Shown here: positions 52,297-64,000 of the stretch, in pieces
How positions within the stretch are numbered: position 1 is the stretch's first letter
How the letters are laid out: the number at the start of each line of letters is the position of its first letter
Origin: Ascaris suum
Lineage: Eukaryota > Nematoda > Chromadorea > Rhabditida > Ascarididae
Length of the DNA: 64,000 nucleotides
Assembly: GCA_013433145.1 (NCBI GenBank)
Contig: CM024173.1
Coordinates: forward strand, 3,381,101 to 3,445,100
Reading direction: 5' to 3'
Notes under the pieces: generated by a model
What the model was told of the DNA's origin: nothing
Database searches by the model: none
What the model saw: only the letters and a program-made list of their open reading frames with translations
Program-made: the position numbers and the translations under genes

Positions 52297-53336
52297 ACTG
52301 TATGCAGTACCCTGCTATGATTCTTTCATTTATCGCGCCGTCCTTCATTTCTGGAAAGCTAATCTTTGCAACTCGTTTATTTGGCTAAAAAATATCCATC
52401 GTTCTTAAGAAAATGTGCTTTTGAATTAAAGAACATATGCTCTTACCTTTCTTGCCTTAGTAAAAGTGCAGTGTTTTATCTTCCCTTCGACTGGCGCATT
52501 CCCTTCTTTGGGTTTATCTCGCTTTGTTCTCCGACCACTTCGTCCAGTTGTTGGCTCTGCTTGGCTTCGCATTGGAGCTCTTGACGTGATACTGCGATAG
52601 TTGGATGTCCGCCTTCGATATCCTCATCTTTCCAGTGATGTCATTCTTTTTATTGCACTATTTCGTGCACTTAGTGGTTGCTTTTGTGAAGTGAATTTTA
52701 TATTTGAGCGCAATGATTTACTCAGGAGTGACTCATTTATGAGATTCAGAAGGAGGAAGAGGGAAGTGAACAATTTCAAAAGCAGTCATCACAGTCTAAT
52801 ATTTGGAAATATTGTAAAACAGGAAGTTGGTTTTTTGTTACTGAATCCTATCGAGTCAACTCCGAAGTGTTCGCAGGTGGGGATATTGGACGGGTTTCAT
52901 TTCTGCATCCGGTACTCTTATTTCGTTCCTTCTGTTGTTTAAGTGGCGTATTCGCTATCGCTATCCATTCATCTCTGTTCACCCTTCCAGTTGTTGAGAT
53001 TAAGTTATCCGTCTTGATCGGTTTCGATTTATTCTCCTCAATTCAATATTTTCTATTCCCCTCGGTTGTAATAAAAAGTGCTGTTGTTTTAAACGGTTTA
53101 TATTAGGTAACTGTTGGTTTGCGTTTTCAATATTTGCAGTATAAACCGATCACGATGAGCTTTCATTAGGGGCTTGATTTCTCGTTTATTTCCTCTTGTC
53201 GTAAATGTTTTTTAGATGGTGGACAGTGTTTGGTTGATATTAAACCAATAGACGAGCACGTTTATTGTTGAGTGGTGACATCAGATAAAATTGTTGCATT
53301 TTGATTACAGTAAATGTTGAAGCGAAGTGTGTATGC

Positions 53337-53378
53337 CATCCGATGCATGCCACCCCATAAGGGTTGATGCATCGGATG
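53337..53378. repeat. Inverted repeat/hairpin, 12-bp perfect arms
   Basis: CATCCGATGCAT (53337-53348) is the exact reverse complement of 53367-53378. The 18-base loop holds a further ACCC/GGGT pairing. It could be a MITE end or a structured RNA; no function is evident. Confidence 0.6.
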
Positions 53379-54539
53379 TTAAACTGGGGTGATATCAAGC
53401 ATCAGGAATACTCCTTTCATGCTAGGCGCATTGGTGGTCGATCGTAAAGTCGAGGGTATTTTAGTAATAGTACGTAAATGCGGAGATACTCTTCTGTAGG
53501 GTAGCTTGCTCATTTCAGCCAGAGATGGGACGGGTCTTAGTTCGGAAAAGAGAAGAAAGTTGGATACGCGTCTAAGGCTGTTGCTACAATTGGTGGCGTA
53601 AAGCCTACGAGGATATTGAGTTCAAATTCTCTGGTGCCTTGGTGCTGCTGCAGCCAGCTATGTATTTCCTGAGCCTTGACAAAATTGAAAGGTATTGGGT
53701 GTTCTCTAATTCTGGGAAGAAGTTGCTTAAGAAATGCTCTCATTAGTTAGTCAGTTGAGTCGATTTAAGGTTATTTCAATTCAGTGAGTAATGGGATCGA
53801 TGTCCTTTTGCCTAGAAATATTGGGTAGTGGTGCGTGAAATTTGATAAATGCGCTAGTGGGTTTAGTAGGTTCAGGGCCTATATTGTACCTTCTATCGCT
53901 CATTTGTAATATACGGTGTGATTTTATTCACTCATTTCTTTGCTCTTAGCTGCAATTACTCTTTTAACTGATCAGGTTGGGTATATTCTCGACATCGAAT
54001 GTGTGCTTTGCATTCATGTGCAGTATGAATGACTCTGTGAATACTAGAAAAGATGCTTGAAGTGATCTGAGGAGAGTTGTGTGAAGCTTGCTTGTTTTTG
54101 CCCGAATAAGTGGAATTTAAAGTCTCACTTACTAAAGTAATCCTAGATGAGGGTTATGAAAGAAATATGAAGTGGGTTGAAATTAAGTGTTCAGCGGAAA
54201 GAACTGAAGTTTTTGTTATTTAACGTGAGCTTATCGATGCATTTGATCGTATTGTGAGAAAGGCTCGCTTTCGATTCGATTCTCGGAGCATGCTGCATCA
54301 ATTGGATTTTTTCGAGATGATGCTTTTGATGGGGGTACGTTATTGATTTCTTGCTCGTCAAGTCTATTACGGTTTGTTTTTTCCTTTTGGAACAAATGAA
54401 TTGGAACAAATATTATGCAGCTGGTTGCAAAGACAATTGTTGCATTGTGTTGAGTAACGATGAGACGCCCGATGTGACTTGTAAACTTATGCATGGCTGA
54501 TGTCTGATGGCAAAGACGGTTTCGAACTTAGGTGAAAGC

Positions 54540-54690
54540 CATTGAGTTGGATGACTGACGAAGGCATCGTTCGAGTCAGCGGTAGGTTGCGGGTTATGCT
54601 TGATGACCCAAACTCACCGTTGCAGAAGACAACTGTAATTCGTACGCCGCGCCGTTCCCAGTTGAGATGTTTTGAGTTAGGTTCAACCAA
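54540..54690 (+). pseudogene. Possible decayed BEL/Pao-type retrotransposon fragment (integrase N-terminal region)
   Basis: One plus frame reads WMTDEGIVRVSGRLR, resembling the conserved stretch just before the zinc-binding domain of BEL/Pao integrases. About 20 residues later comes a Pro-Arg-Arg-Ser stretch at the place where the family has a similar motif. Stop codons follow in all frames, and no reverse transcriptase or LTR is visible. A short match like this could be chance. Confidence 0.2.
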
Positions 54691-56716
54691 TTAACGAAAA
54701 AATGAAAATTTTTCGGTCACGTTGCGCCAGCTGAGTAATACCAAATGGACCAACAAAACAACGAAAACCAGTCGACCATTCTGGGACGTAACCGATTAGA
54801 ACGTTGCTCAAAAATGCAGCGTGAGGAGAATTGCAAATGGATTTTCTGGAGCAACGTGAAAAGGAGGCTCTATTGTCCAAACATAAACGTTCAAATACAA
54901 ATCTCCTGGTTTCTAGAATCAGAAGCTCTGAAAACTATTTCTGCTGTTGTTGCAACATGATGGCAAATCTAGGACGGTGTCGCCAATGTCGTGGCTATGA
55001 GGTTTCATCATGGAATAGACTGCGATAACGTACTTAACGAAAGGAGGCTTGTGAGCGGCCCAGTTGTATGCGGAATCAGCACGACCTAGCAAAAAATTCC
55101 ACATTTGAACATTCCTGATAGCCCTCAAATCTTTCCACGAGGACGGCTTATCGTTTAACCTGTTCTCACACGTCAGGGCGTGGTATCGGATACACCACTA
55201 AATACTTGCGTATAACTTTTCACTAGACTTGGAGGTTCCATCGTTGAGAACCCAATCTTCCCTAAATATGCCATCCTTCTAGTGTTCCTGGACGTTATCG
55301 GGAGGAGGAAAGGAAGACGAGGCTAGGGAAATGAAAGTAGCTCATTGCTTTCCGGCATAATCCGAAATGCATGTTTGCATATCGGGATGTATGTACTGAT
55401 GCATCGAATAACCGGGACTGAGTATATCTACTGCGCTGTTTCATCCATCTAAGCACCAGAGGGATGATACTGTAAGTGTGGTGGAATTGGAGCATTTCAC
55501 TACAACAAAATACATCTGAGAGTTGACAGCTGCACAAGAAAAAAAACGGTCGACGGAGAATTAGTTGCGAAAAATTGAGAGTAGATGATTAGCGGGGCAG
55601 AGGGAAGAATTAGTGACAGAATTTGGCGGACGAGGGTCGGTGACCCTATTCTCGCTATGCGGGTTCAGCCGGTTGCAATCGGCTGCTCGGCCTTGGTGAG
55701 GCAATCTTTCGTTGCGGCTGCGCCCCCTTCTGAGGACATTCACATCGTTTCCTATGTTACCATCGAGCGCTTCCAATTCGCCAATTGTACGTTTTCCCTT
55801 TTAAAGAATGTTTCCTCTCTTTTCAAATTGTTCAACTCGTTTTATAATGCCCTTTTTTAAAGCGTTATTTCATCACCAACTCCAATGAGCGTTATTTTTG
55901 GTAGCTTCTGCTTAAGGATATTTACGTTTATTTACATTTTTATGGTTAATTTAATGTCCAAATAGGACCTTCATACTTCTGTTTAGTCATCGTAGACTGA
56001 AATTTCAAATTTGCAGTCGTAACTGAACTCATTAATCGGTCTTTGAAGCGACAATGTTATGGGGACCAAGCATCACATGTTCAGAATATTCTGATTCTCA
56101 TCTTAAATTCCCTCGTCCTCTTCTCACTCAGCCTCACCTTGCGGGAAGTGATCGTAATGAGGGTAATTCCTCATATTTCGCGGTTTTTGTTCGGCCAGTA
56201 GCGATTGAGTAGTTGTTGCAACAAAAAGTTCATATCTTTGATTTGGTACGCTAATTAATACTGCTTCTTAATCATGTGGGCTTAAATGAGAGGAGATATG
56301 CGGTCTTTTAGTTCTTTTGAATTTATCAACTCGGCTGAAGCAATATAGTGAGTTCGTGTGATTACAGCTCTCGTCGAGTATCTCATTTGACTCCTGAACG
56401 GAGTGCTGGGAACACCAAAATCATGTACTCTCCGTTGTCTAGACGTCCACTGTCGAAAAGTTGTCGTTGACATCGCTTCTCAAATGGCATTAGACGTTAT
56501 ATCTTTAAAGCTTGGCGCCGCTTACAAATCAACGTGCTTCGATCAAAATCCAGTCTGCAAAAAGCGGAGAATCTCGCTATTTTGATTCCCCCTCCTCGAT
56601 TGGCTGTTCAAAAGCGGCTATTGAAGCATCGTTAGATGTGACAATAATAGGACCGTACCATATATAGAAATGGACAGGATCATTTTACTTCGATGTTGGC
56701 TTGCATACTTACAATC

Positions 56717-58335
56717 ATGCCACCTCTTCGGGCAACAACGCGTCCACCTAAAACATCAGTCAATTTTATGGAGTTATTTTGTTTATTTGCAATAAGAAAG
56801 TTTCAGCATCCAAGGAAATGGTCGAACAGCGATAGTCGAAGTATATCGCAATTTGTGGCCAATTCTTCTAGTTCAGTATCGACTCCAAAGAGGTGCATAG
56901 CTTCGTTTGAAATTATAACACATCAAAGTTGAGCAGTAGAAGCGCAGTGTAGTTTTATTTAATCGATTATATAATTTGAATAAATCAATAAAAATGTGAT
57001 AATTTAAGCAATTCAAGTTGTATTTTTAAGTTGCGAAATATTGAAGGTTTGGTTGGTTAGCCTCCTTCAATGTTAGCTGGAGGAGATTAACCACTAAACG
57101 TTCGTTCTATTGCTATTCGTTAATTTATTTGCATTTTACGATAAGCCAAATTGAAATATTATCCGTGCAGCATTTCATGCAAATTTTCTTTTTATTATGC
57201 ACAAGTGCATATTCAAATTTTTCACATCGTTGCGATAATTCGCCCCTTTAACAGGTCTTTTTTTCACAGTTAGAGCACATTTCGGCCATATTTCAGTGGT
57301 ATGAAGGATATTTCACTTAGAGCTAAGAGCGATTTTTTTTTTGTAGAAATCCATCGATAAAGAACGATAACTGTTGTGTGGAGGAATGCGGGAATAGTGG
57401 TATTGTGATGCCTTATGAACGGCAACCAGGTTTGATGCCGTTTGCTGTACCTACCCCTCTCTGGTACCCACAAGCTGCACCACCAGCAGTCCCCTTTTGT
57501 ATGGGACCACTCATGAGTGCACCTTACTCACAGTATGTTCCACCGATCGGCAATCAGGTAAGTCTTTATGCGCAACTTCGCCGTTTACGACAAGTAAAGG
57601 TGTATTATTAGCGCTGCAAATTTTGCGATTTGTTGTTGTGGGTAAGTGTTTGAAGAAAATTGCCGCGTGAACAACTTCAGCGACATCACTTTTGAGCATC
57701 GAAATACACGACCGGATGGTGTGCTTACTAAAGAAGAATTGCAAACGACTTCACTTAGGAAGTATCTTAAAATTTTCTCTTCCATTCTACAAGTTTTCTT
57801 CCTATCTATAGGCTAAATCAAATTGAAGCGATCTATGAACGAGGTAATAAATCGCGAATGAGAGAGAAGAAGGCAAAATCGGTTATTTATTGTCTAATCA
57901 TTGCAATGAATCCTGAAATCCGAAGTTATTGTTTCGAAAGTTGATTTTCACGAGATTTTCACGAGAGTATATGGCATTTGAAGTCTATAAAAAAATAATA
58001 TAAGTAATGAAGATAGTCTATGAAAAAAAAATAATGTAAGAAGATATGGATTTCGGAAAATATTCGAAGTAAACTTAACCTTTTTTTCACGTTTAATTTA
58101 GCAATCATTCAATTCACTCGACAATATTTGTAACGAGTAAACATTCATTTTCTATATATTCCTCTTGTAATTTTCATCTTCATTTCAGCGAGCGAAATCT
58201 TTCAAAAAGAAACAACCCGATTCGGCGTGCTCTCAAATGTGCTGTGGAGGAATTGCACAACTTCTATGGACCATTATAGTGATCGTTATTATGGGCATGC
58301 TAGCGGCCCTCATACTTGCCCTAGTTGTTATTTGA
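56717..58335 (+). CDS. Unrecognised proline-rich protein with a C-terminal membrane anchor
   Basis: Four exons: 56717-56758, 56807-56892, 57347-57557 and 58189-58335, 161 residues, with consistent phases (0, 2, 0). The N-terminus is MPPLRATTRPPKTS, then a Ser-rich part (SRSISQFVANSSSSVSTPKR). A cysteine pair (NDNCCVEECG) comes before a Pro/Met/Tyr-rich stretch (GLMPFAVPTPLWYPQAAPPA). Next are a basic patch (RAKSFKKKQ), CSQMCCGG (possible palmitoylation site) and one membrane segment of about 24 residues ending at the C-terminus (ALILALVVI). No signal peptide, so it should be tail-anchored with the bulk in the cytosol. Intron 1 is only 48 bases, open and a multiple of three. An earlier in-frame ATG at 56693 is possible. 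No family recognised. Confidence 0.65.
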
Positions 58336-58837
58336 AGTCTTTTTTCAATAACTATTACACTTTTACCCGGTCAATTTTTCTTCCGCTCGACTGCTCATAT
58401 TTAATCGTACAAACGTTCAAAGTATTTCAATGCACAATTCCACACACATTGCATTTTCCATAAAGGTAATGAAGTGATGACATGCTGTGCACAGCAGCAA
58501 TCCGAACTTTGTGCACTTCCCCGTTTCATCATTTCCCCGGTCGCTCAAATCACAGCGTGTAAAACCTATGCCTCACTTAATGCTTGATTTGTACAGTGCA
58601 TTTACCAAGATTTTCCCCGTTGAAACTCGTTTTTCTTTATTTGATGATCAGATGTCTTTCAGTAACGAATCCATCCCTGTTGCACGTTGTCCATATTGTT
58701 TTTTTTCCTTTCGCTATTCACCTCCAAACGTTGTTATGCCGCGTTTTATTCGCTCATTCTGTGCCAATCTTCCTTCACTCTATGTGAATGCTGCGAGTGC
58801 TCAAAAATAATCAATTGCAATGTATAAAATGAACAAA

Positions 58838-58843
58838 AATAAA
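58838..58843 (+). terminator. Possible polyadenylation signal AATAAA
   Basis: Exact AATAAA about 500 bases after the stop of the tail-anchored protein gene. Distance is long for a nematode 3' UTR, so use is uncertain. Confidence 0.3.
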
Positions 58844-59774
58844 CCTTTGACCGCATTATAAAATTGAAGTCTCGTAGAATTATTTGAAACAAGCATGTCC
58901 TATGGCTGTTATTTATGGATTAAATAGGTGTCCTTCATATTCGTTCTCATCCAGCTGTTATGTCTACGCATCACATGTGCAAATACTGTGCAATCACAAA
59001 TATGTAATTACAAGTGAAGAAGTATGACAAATAAGCTGCGTCGATAAGCGCTTTTGCAATTCTTCTCGCCTCACCTATCGGTGACACAACTTATCAACAG
59101 ATAATAAAATATGGAATACTGCCCTCATATTTTAAATAACCCAAAGGCTCATATAAACCCATTCAATTTTTCGAATTCCAACCTGATCTAAATGAAAATC
59201 CAGCCGACGTAAGACATATGCAAATTTTTGGCACATTCATATGCTTACAACACCTCTTGATATTGATGCATCGGTGTGGAAGATGGTGTAGAAATGTACT
59301 CCATAGTTTATTTTTTTGATTTTTGATTACACCTACCAAATTTCATGATTCTGTAGTTTCTTTTTTGATTTCAGAATTGAAACCACTGAACAGACAGACA
59401 CAAATCATATACGCAGACACCTCACCAGAAACGCTAAACAGATGCAAACTTGCAAAGCATATAAAAACACAGAAATGAATATGTTGACTACCGACACTGC
59501 GCTTCACATGTGGGTTGGCAATTCCAATTTGGTTACTAATTCGGAGGTGCCGAATAGACAATCCCATTTTTATACGCACAGACTTGACTTTCTCAGAATG
59601 CGCCTTGCAAGTGCAAATTTTCAAAAACACATAATAAATTTGTGTTGAAGAGGTAATGCAATTGAGCGGATTCTTAATGATCGACCTGGTCGGTCTGCGT
59701 TGAGTTCGCAGCGTGCAGTATTACTAACACTGGCATAGAATACTGATCCTAGAATTAAAACCTTTTTCCTCTCT

Positions 59775-59794
59775 CCCCCCCCCCCCCCCCCCCC
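59775..59794 (+). repeat. Poly-C tract (about 20 C), longest in the window
   Basis: Homopolymer run preceded by a CT-rich stretch, in intergenic sequence. Confidence 0.95.
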
Positions 59795-60836
59795 TATCGC
59801 CGCTAAGGTGTACGCAGTGAAAGTGATCATCTGCTAGATGGCCATACAATTAGAGTAATTGTAGACGGTTGGTAGGCAACAAACAAAAATGTTTATCAAC
59901 AAGTAAACACACCCACACAATATTTCATCAGCACGCATGACTTTACCCGTTCGATCGAATCACCTCACTCTTATCATCGTTTAACTTAATCTCCACTAAT
60001 AATGAGAACCTTCTATCCAAGCATTTTCCAACTCCTTCCGTTGAATTCCCAACCCGTATCATGTTCAATGGGTCATAAAGTACATTTCAATTTTCCTCGT
60101 TTTTATAAGGGAGTCACTATTTACGCACCAATGCTCTAACAATGAGAAATTACTAAAATAATTTGCTTTAAAGATGCATTTTTTGCTTCGATCTCATCGG
60201 AGAAGTGATGCACAATTGCATCTATTATTGCTAATAATGCTGCAAACTTGAACTCGTAAGGGTATTGTAGAAAGTTTTTGTTGATTTTCTATGACTGTTG
60301 CAAACACCTTTGATGTGATATATCACAAAAGGCTGCTCGCTAAAATTAAACAGTATAATGTTGTTGGTTCATTGTCAGTGTGAAAGCACTATGGAGGTTT
60401 CTAAGTGAGAAAAGGAGATAGCTACCCCCATTCCCCCATCCTCACTTCATTCATTGTGGCGCCCCGTAATGAAGTGCTTTTGCTATCGTTTTGTTGCTTA
60501 TACATGTAAACTTTGTTTTCGATAATGCTCTGAGTAGTCTCAAACTCTTTTGTTATGCCTTCAAAATTTATCGTCGACGTCATGATCTTGTACACGATTT
60601 CCACATCTTGCAGAAGGAGGTTGAGGCATTTGCCAAAATGCTCGAAATCACAGCAGTTAAACGTTCCCCATGAAAAAAGATATGTAGTTTATATCGATTT
60701 TCAGCACAAACGTTTCTTCAGGCTGAGGTGAAGTGCCTTCTTCGAATCGTATTTGTGAGTTTATTGCACAGAGTGACCATGAACTTCATTAGAAGCAGCC
60801 GCTTTCCACTTGTCGTCAAAATTGCGGCTTATAATC

Positions 60837-60855
60837 TCCGCGCTTGCAGCGCGGA
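60837..60855. repeat. Short GC-rich hairpin, 7-bp perfect stem, 5-base loop
   Basis: TCCGCGC at 60837-60843 pairs with GCGCGGA at 60849-60855 around loop TTGCA. It stands out in AT-rich surroundings. Confidence 0.5.
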
Positions 60856-62636
60856 TACATAAAACATTGCCAAAAGACCACCTTTTGCCGTCAGTTCATT
60901 TTGGAATGCTGTACTCTTTATTTGGTTTGTTTTATCAGAGTGTTAGATAATGTCCAAAATCTTTTGCCTCAAATCATTAGAATATCGCAGGTTCAAGTTT
61001 GATTGACATAAAGTTGCACGCGGCTTTCCCGACATTCCGCTGTAAAAAATATATCCCTTTGACCCTCCAAAGCGATGATATGCGCGTCAGTTCCAGTTCG
61101 CCAAAGACGTTGCAGCATAAACACTGTTCCGCATGGTTCCCAGTTCCATGTTGTACAAGCCCGGAACGTGCCTTCTGCCGTTATCCTTAAGGCACCAATC
61201 TCTTCATTTTTCAAACTGACATTGGGTCGTTTCGATCTTCAGGCCAGTGCCACAAACGTATTGATTACTTGTTCATCTGATCACTACTTTGCGAGCGTTT
61301 TGCTTCCATCGCTTCGCTTTTCTCTTCCGTTGTCTATTCTTCGATCTTCTTTGCTGCTCGTGTTTACGTACTTTTTTGCTTCCTCATATCATGATGTTGA
61401 AATAAAAAACTAAGATATGTGGAGGCAATGAGTGCTATACACATATTTAGACTAATCTGTGTACTTTTTTGAGGTTCCGTGAACCTACTTGTTCGTCGCT
61501 CTGCTCTCCTGGCTTCGTGCTGCAATCGGCCCATGATAACCGCCTTGTGATAAGTCGTTTCTTTGAAGGCTTCAGCTTCAGTTCATTCAGCGCCCCAAAG
61601 CCCCTCTACTCCATTCAATCAGAAAACCAAACCTTCGAAGTCTGATTTAAAGTAGGTTCAAATATCTATTTAATTAAGGGCTGAAAATTTAAGAATTCGG
61701 CAAAACTGAAGACGACCTTCACTTTAGCCATGATATAGAAGCTTGACCTTCGGCAACTGACCTCTCTTTAACCAAAAACTCAAGCCTCTATCCATTCACC
61801 ATTAACGGACGCCCAAGTCTGAGCCACTATTAAACCAAGACACAACGTTCAAGGCTCTAAATCAGAACTCACATCTCTGCACAAAAAAAAGCATGGCTAA
61901 GGCAGCTGAAGCCTCCCATCCAGTCGAACGTTTAGGACACTATTCGACTATAGTCAGAATATTGATAGGTTTCGATGCAACCATATGTCACCTTACCTTA
62001 GGCTTGCTGCTTTAGTGAACCGGCCTTTTCCGATGGCTGCTTGACCTCACCGTAACTTGATAGAAACTCGAGTTCGGTGCGAGAACATGAGACGCAGTGG
62101 CATAGTATGACGCAGGCTGCCTGTGCAAATGCACGTTTATTCACATTGTTTTGGATGAAATATTACGATTTTATGGTACAATAAGAGCAGCATCGAACCC
62201 GTTCGCTATGACAAAACGTGCAATAGATCACTTTTGCTGAGTAGCGCTCACTCAACGGAAATCACATGAAACCACTTCCTCTCTCCGGAATCACTCCTAT
62301 TCTCAGCAAGTTATAAGATGAAACTCCGAGGATGCTCACAAAGTGCTATCGCATTTCGAATATAAGAGCCCAACTGCAGCGATTCGAAACATGGCAGAGA
62401 GGGGCTGTCACTCTATGAGTAGGCACTCATCTGCTTTACATGTAACTGACGTCGAAGTCACCTCGCCACAGCATAAATCCACATTGAAATCGAGTGGGAT
62501 ACAGTCTAGAAAGTCATCTATATCCCTGTTCCCTAATAATGATATCCCTCCCTCCTTTATAAACGAGCACATTTTTAAACGCGAAAAATCAGCGATGTGG
62601 CAAGACGACATCCACGTCATTTGAGTAGCAAGAGTC

Positions 62637-63970
62637 TCAAGAAGAATTAAGTTTCGCATATCGCATTCCATTACTGGATTCCGGTGTAACACTACCTTCG
62701 GCCACCTCCAACTCAGCGTTTTGCCATTCGGCGTTCAAAGCGCTATTATTCTCTCCACGAGTTAGACCTCGAATCTGTACTTCTGTGCCATAACCTGGAT
62801 TTTCGAATGCCACTGTAGGATCTCGATCCGACAGAGGTTCATTGAGACGAAGTTTACGCATAATCCTTGGCAAAGCATTCGTGCGTGACATATACATTAC
62901 TCCACCAACGATGAATGCGGCGATCAACACAACAAATAATGCGGCGAGTAGCGCACCAAATCTATTTCCAGAGGAGCCTGCAACGATGATGAATAGCGTC
63001 TTTTTTCCTTCACTTATCCTTTGAAGGAAAAGACAACATGGATTAAGGAGGTTTTATGTCACAGAACTACTATATCAAAAAGAAAGACCCACACAACTAA
63101 TGGTCAGAAAAGGAAGCGAGTATAAACAAATGATTCCTACATCAAAATGTTTTCATGTCATTCGCATGAAATCTTAACACGCAGAGAATTTCCAGAAAGA
63201 GTAGGACACGATATGTTCAAAAATTTCCATATCATTGTCGGTATCGTCATGCTCAAGAACGTTCAAACATGTGTACTTTGGTGATGACCCGAGCACTTTT
63301 ATGACCTCCCGAAGGAATCAAAAGGCGCCCCTCTAATTTGGCCCGTCGGGACTACTGATGGATGATCCAGCAGCATAGCTGATCTAACTCCTCCAAAAAA
63401 GTTATGACCTTGGTAAAGCAGATACTTTCAAAAGAACTTCGTTCCTGGCGGAAATGACCCAGAAACTCTTCATTATCGAGGAAACTTTGGTAGCCAAAAA
63501 ACGGGGAGTAGGGGGCTGTTAGGTCGAAATTTAGGATTAGGACAAGAAGCAGATCTGTTACCAGCCTGCTGGTTTCATTTAATTTGGTGGAGTGAATGCA
63601 GAGCTGCAGACAATACCGCTACCGTATGCGAATTCGCAAAAAAACATTTGCAATGCAATGCGGGCCTTGCAAAGACAGTAAAATAAAGCAATAAAAAAGG
63701 CGAATAGCCATTTGAGAGAACACGCCAACCATGATAGTTGTTGATTATCTTTGCTTCCACAAACGGCGAATGCCCCAGTGCGTTCGCAGAGACAAGCGCT
63801 AGCTCGTAGTTAGTATTGGGGTCAAGCCCAGTAAGTACGAGCTCATTCTCACTAGTCTTTAACATCTTATAATCGCTGTCACTGTCCTCTGGTCGGTAGT
63901 AGACCGCATATACTTTATAAGAATCCGGAGAGGTTTCACGCCAGTGGATCTGCAAAAACTTCTCTGTCCT
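62637..63970 (-). CDS. Fibronectin-III single-pass membrane receptor, 3' exons (5' partial)
   Basis: Two minus-strand exons, 63970-63730 and 62977-62637, join at phase 1 (CAT G|GC TCC TCT). Further 5' exons lie beyond the window. The first exon is most of a fibronectin type III domain: FLQIHWRETSPDSYKVYAVY, then VLTGLDPNTNYELALVSANA, the typical Leu-Pro/Tyr signature of strands E-F. The second gives a membrane segment (ALLAALFVVLIAAFIVGGVM), a basic stop-transfer patch and a roughly 80-residue cytosolic tail. The tail contains FENPGYG, an NPxY-type sequence that in other receptors recruits PTB-domain adaptors for endocytosis, and ends MRYAKLNSS. This layout occurs in adhesion and sorting receptors (for example SORLA/LRP-like or Ig/FN3 proteins); I cannot tell which. 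Confidence 0.75.
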
Positions 63971-64000
63971 CTGCAAATGCAAAAATATACTTGCTGGTAT

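Larger units (their letters stand above)
52297..56716. other. Intergenic region, mostly without supported genes
   Basis: Begins with the SerRS 3' UTR. Holds a hairpin at 53337-53378 and a possible retroelement remnant near 54540-54690. A GC-richer block at 55585-55698 ends at a good donor (TTG|GTGAGG) and is open in several frames. It could be a 5' exon of the gene at 56717, but I cannot show it. Confidence 0.45.
58336..62636. other. Convergent intergenic region, no firmly supported gene
   Basis: Starts with the 3' UTR of the tail-anchored gene (AATAAA at 58838-58843). Holds a 20-base poly-C run (59775-59794) and a short perfect hairpin (60837-60855). One exon-like segment after TCTTGCAG (60612-60673, KEVEAFAKMLEITAVKRSP then stop) lacks partners. 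The right end should be the 3' UTR of the FN3 receptor gene. Confidence 0.45.

Noticed and set aside
58487..58810. 107-codon plus ORF after the tail-anchored gene
   Set aside because: Lies in the probable 3' UTR; overlapping frames are equally open.

Overview
The window looks like nuclear DNA of a nematode, most likely a clade V (strongylid/rhabditid-type) worm. The genes are split into many short exons (42 to 302 nt) by introns ending in TTTCAG/TTGCAG/TTTAG. Several start codons sit a few bases after an isolated 3' splice acceptor, as expected for spliced-leader trans-splicing. Long (TA)n microsatellites and poly-C/poly-G runs fill introns and spacers, and two introns need GC-AG splice sites. 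By my recollection the recognisable genes (NAA10/daf-31, MANF, UBE2N, BCAP31, UBE2H, SerRS) have C. elegans orthologues on chromosome IV, so the window may be a conserved linkage block. I could not check this. No tRNA, rRNA, CRISPR or prokaryotic system is visible.

Layout: (1) 174-1905 (+), the last four exons of a DLG5-type MAGUK scaffold. (2) 4927-5816 (-), a small multi-pass membrane protein of unknown role. (3) 8386-10054 (-), the NatA catalytic subunit NAA10. (4) 12373-15432 (+), the ER stress factor MANF. (5) 16811-17669 (+), the E2 enzyme UBE2N/Ubc13. (6) 20138-24909 (+), the ER membrane protein BAP31. (7) 26427-28698 (-), the E2 enzyme UBE2H. (8) 28699-46136, a gene-poor stretch with candidate exons at 35148-35707, 35997-36655 and 43478-44844. 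(9) 46137-52296 (+), cytosolic seryl-tRNA synthetase in 11 exons, with a one-base deletion in exon 6. (10) 56717-58335 (+), an unrecognised proline-rich protein ending in a transmembrane anchor. (11) 62637-63970 (-), the 3' part of a fibronectin-III/transmembrane receptor with an NPxY-type tail, continuing past the window end.

The confident genes are mostly housekeeping: ubiquitin conjugation, N-terminal acetylation, tRNA charging and ER homeostasis. MANF, UBE2N and BAP31 lie head to tail on the plus strand. No operon is proven, but short distances from acceptor to ATG suggest trans-splicing of some of them. I found no clearly new multi-gene system. The points most worth a second look are the GC-AG introns, the SerRS frameshift, a possible poison exon in BAP31, the unnamed tail-anchored gene and the candidate small genes at 35-37 kb.
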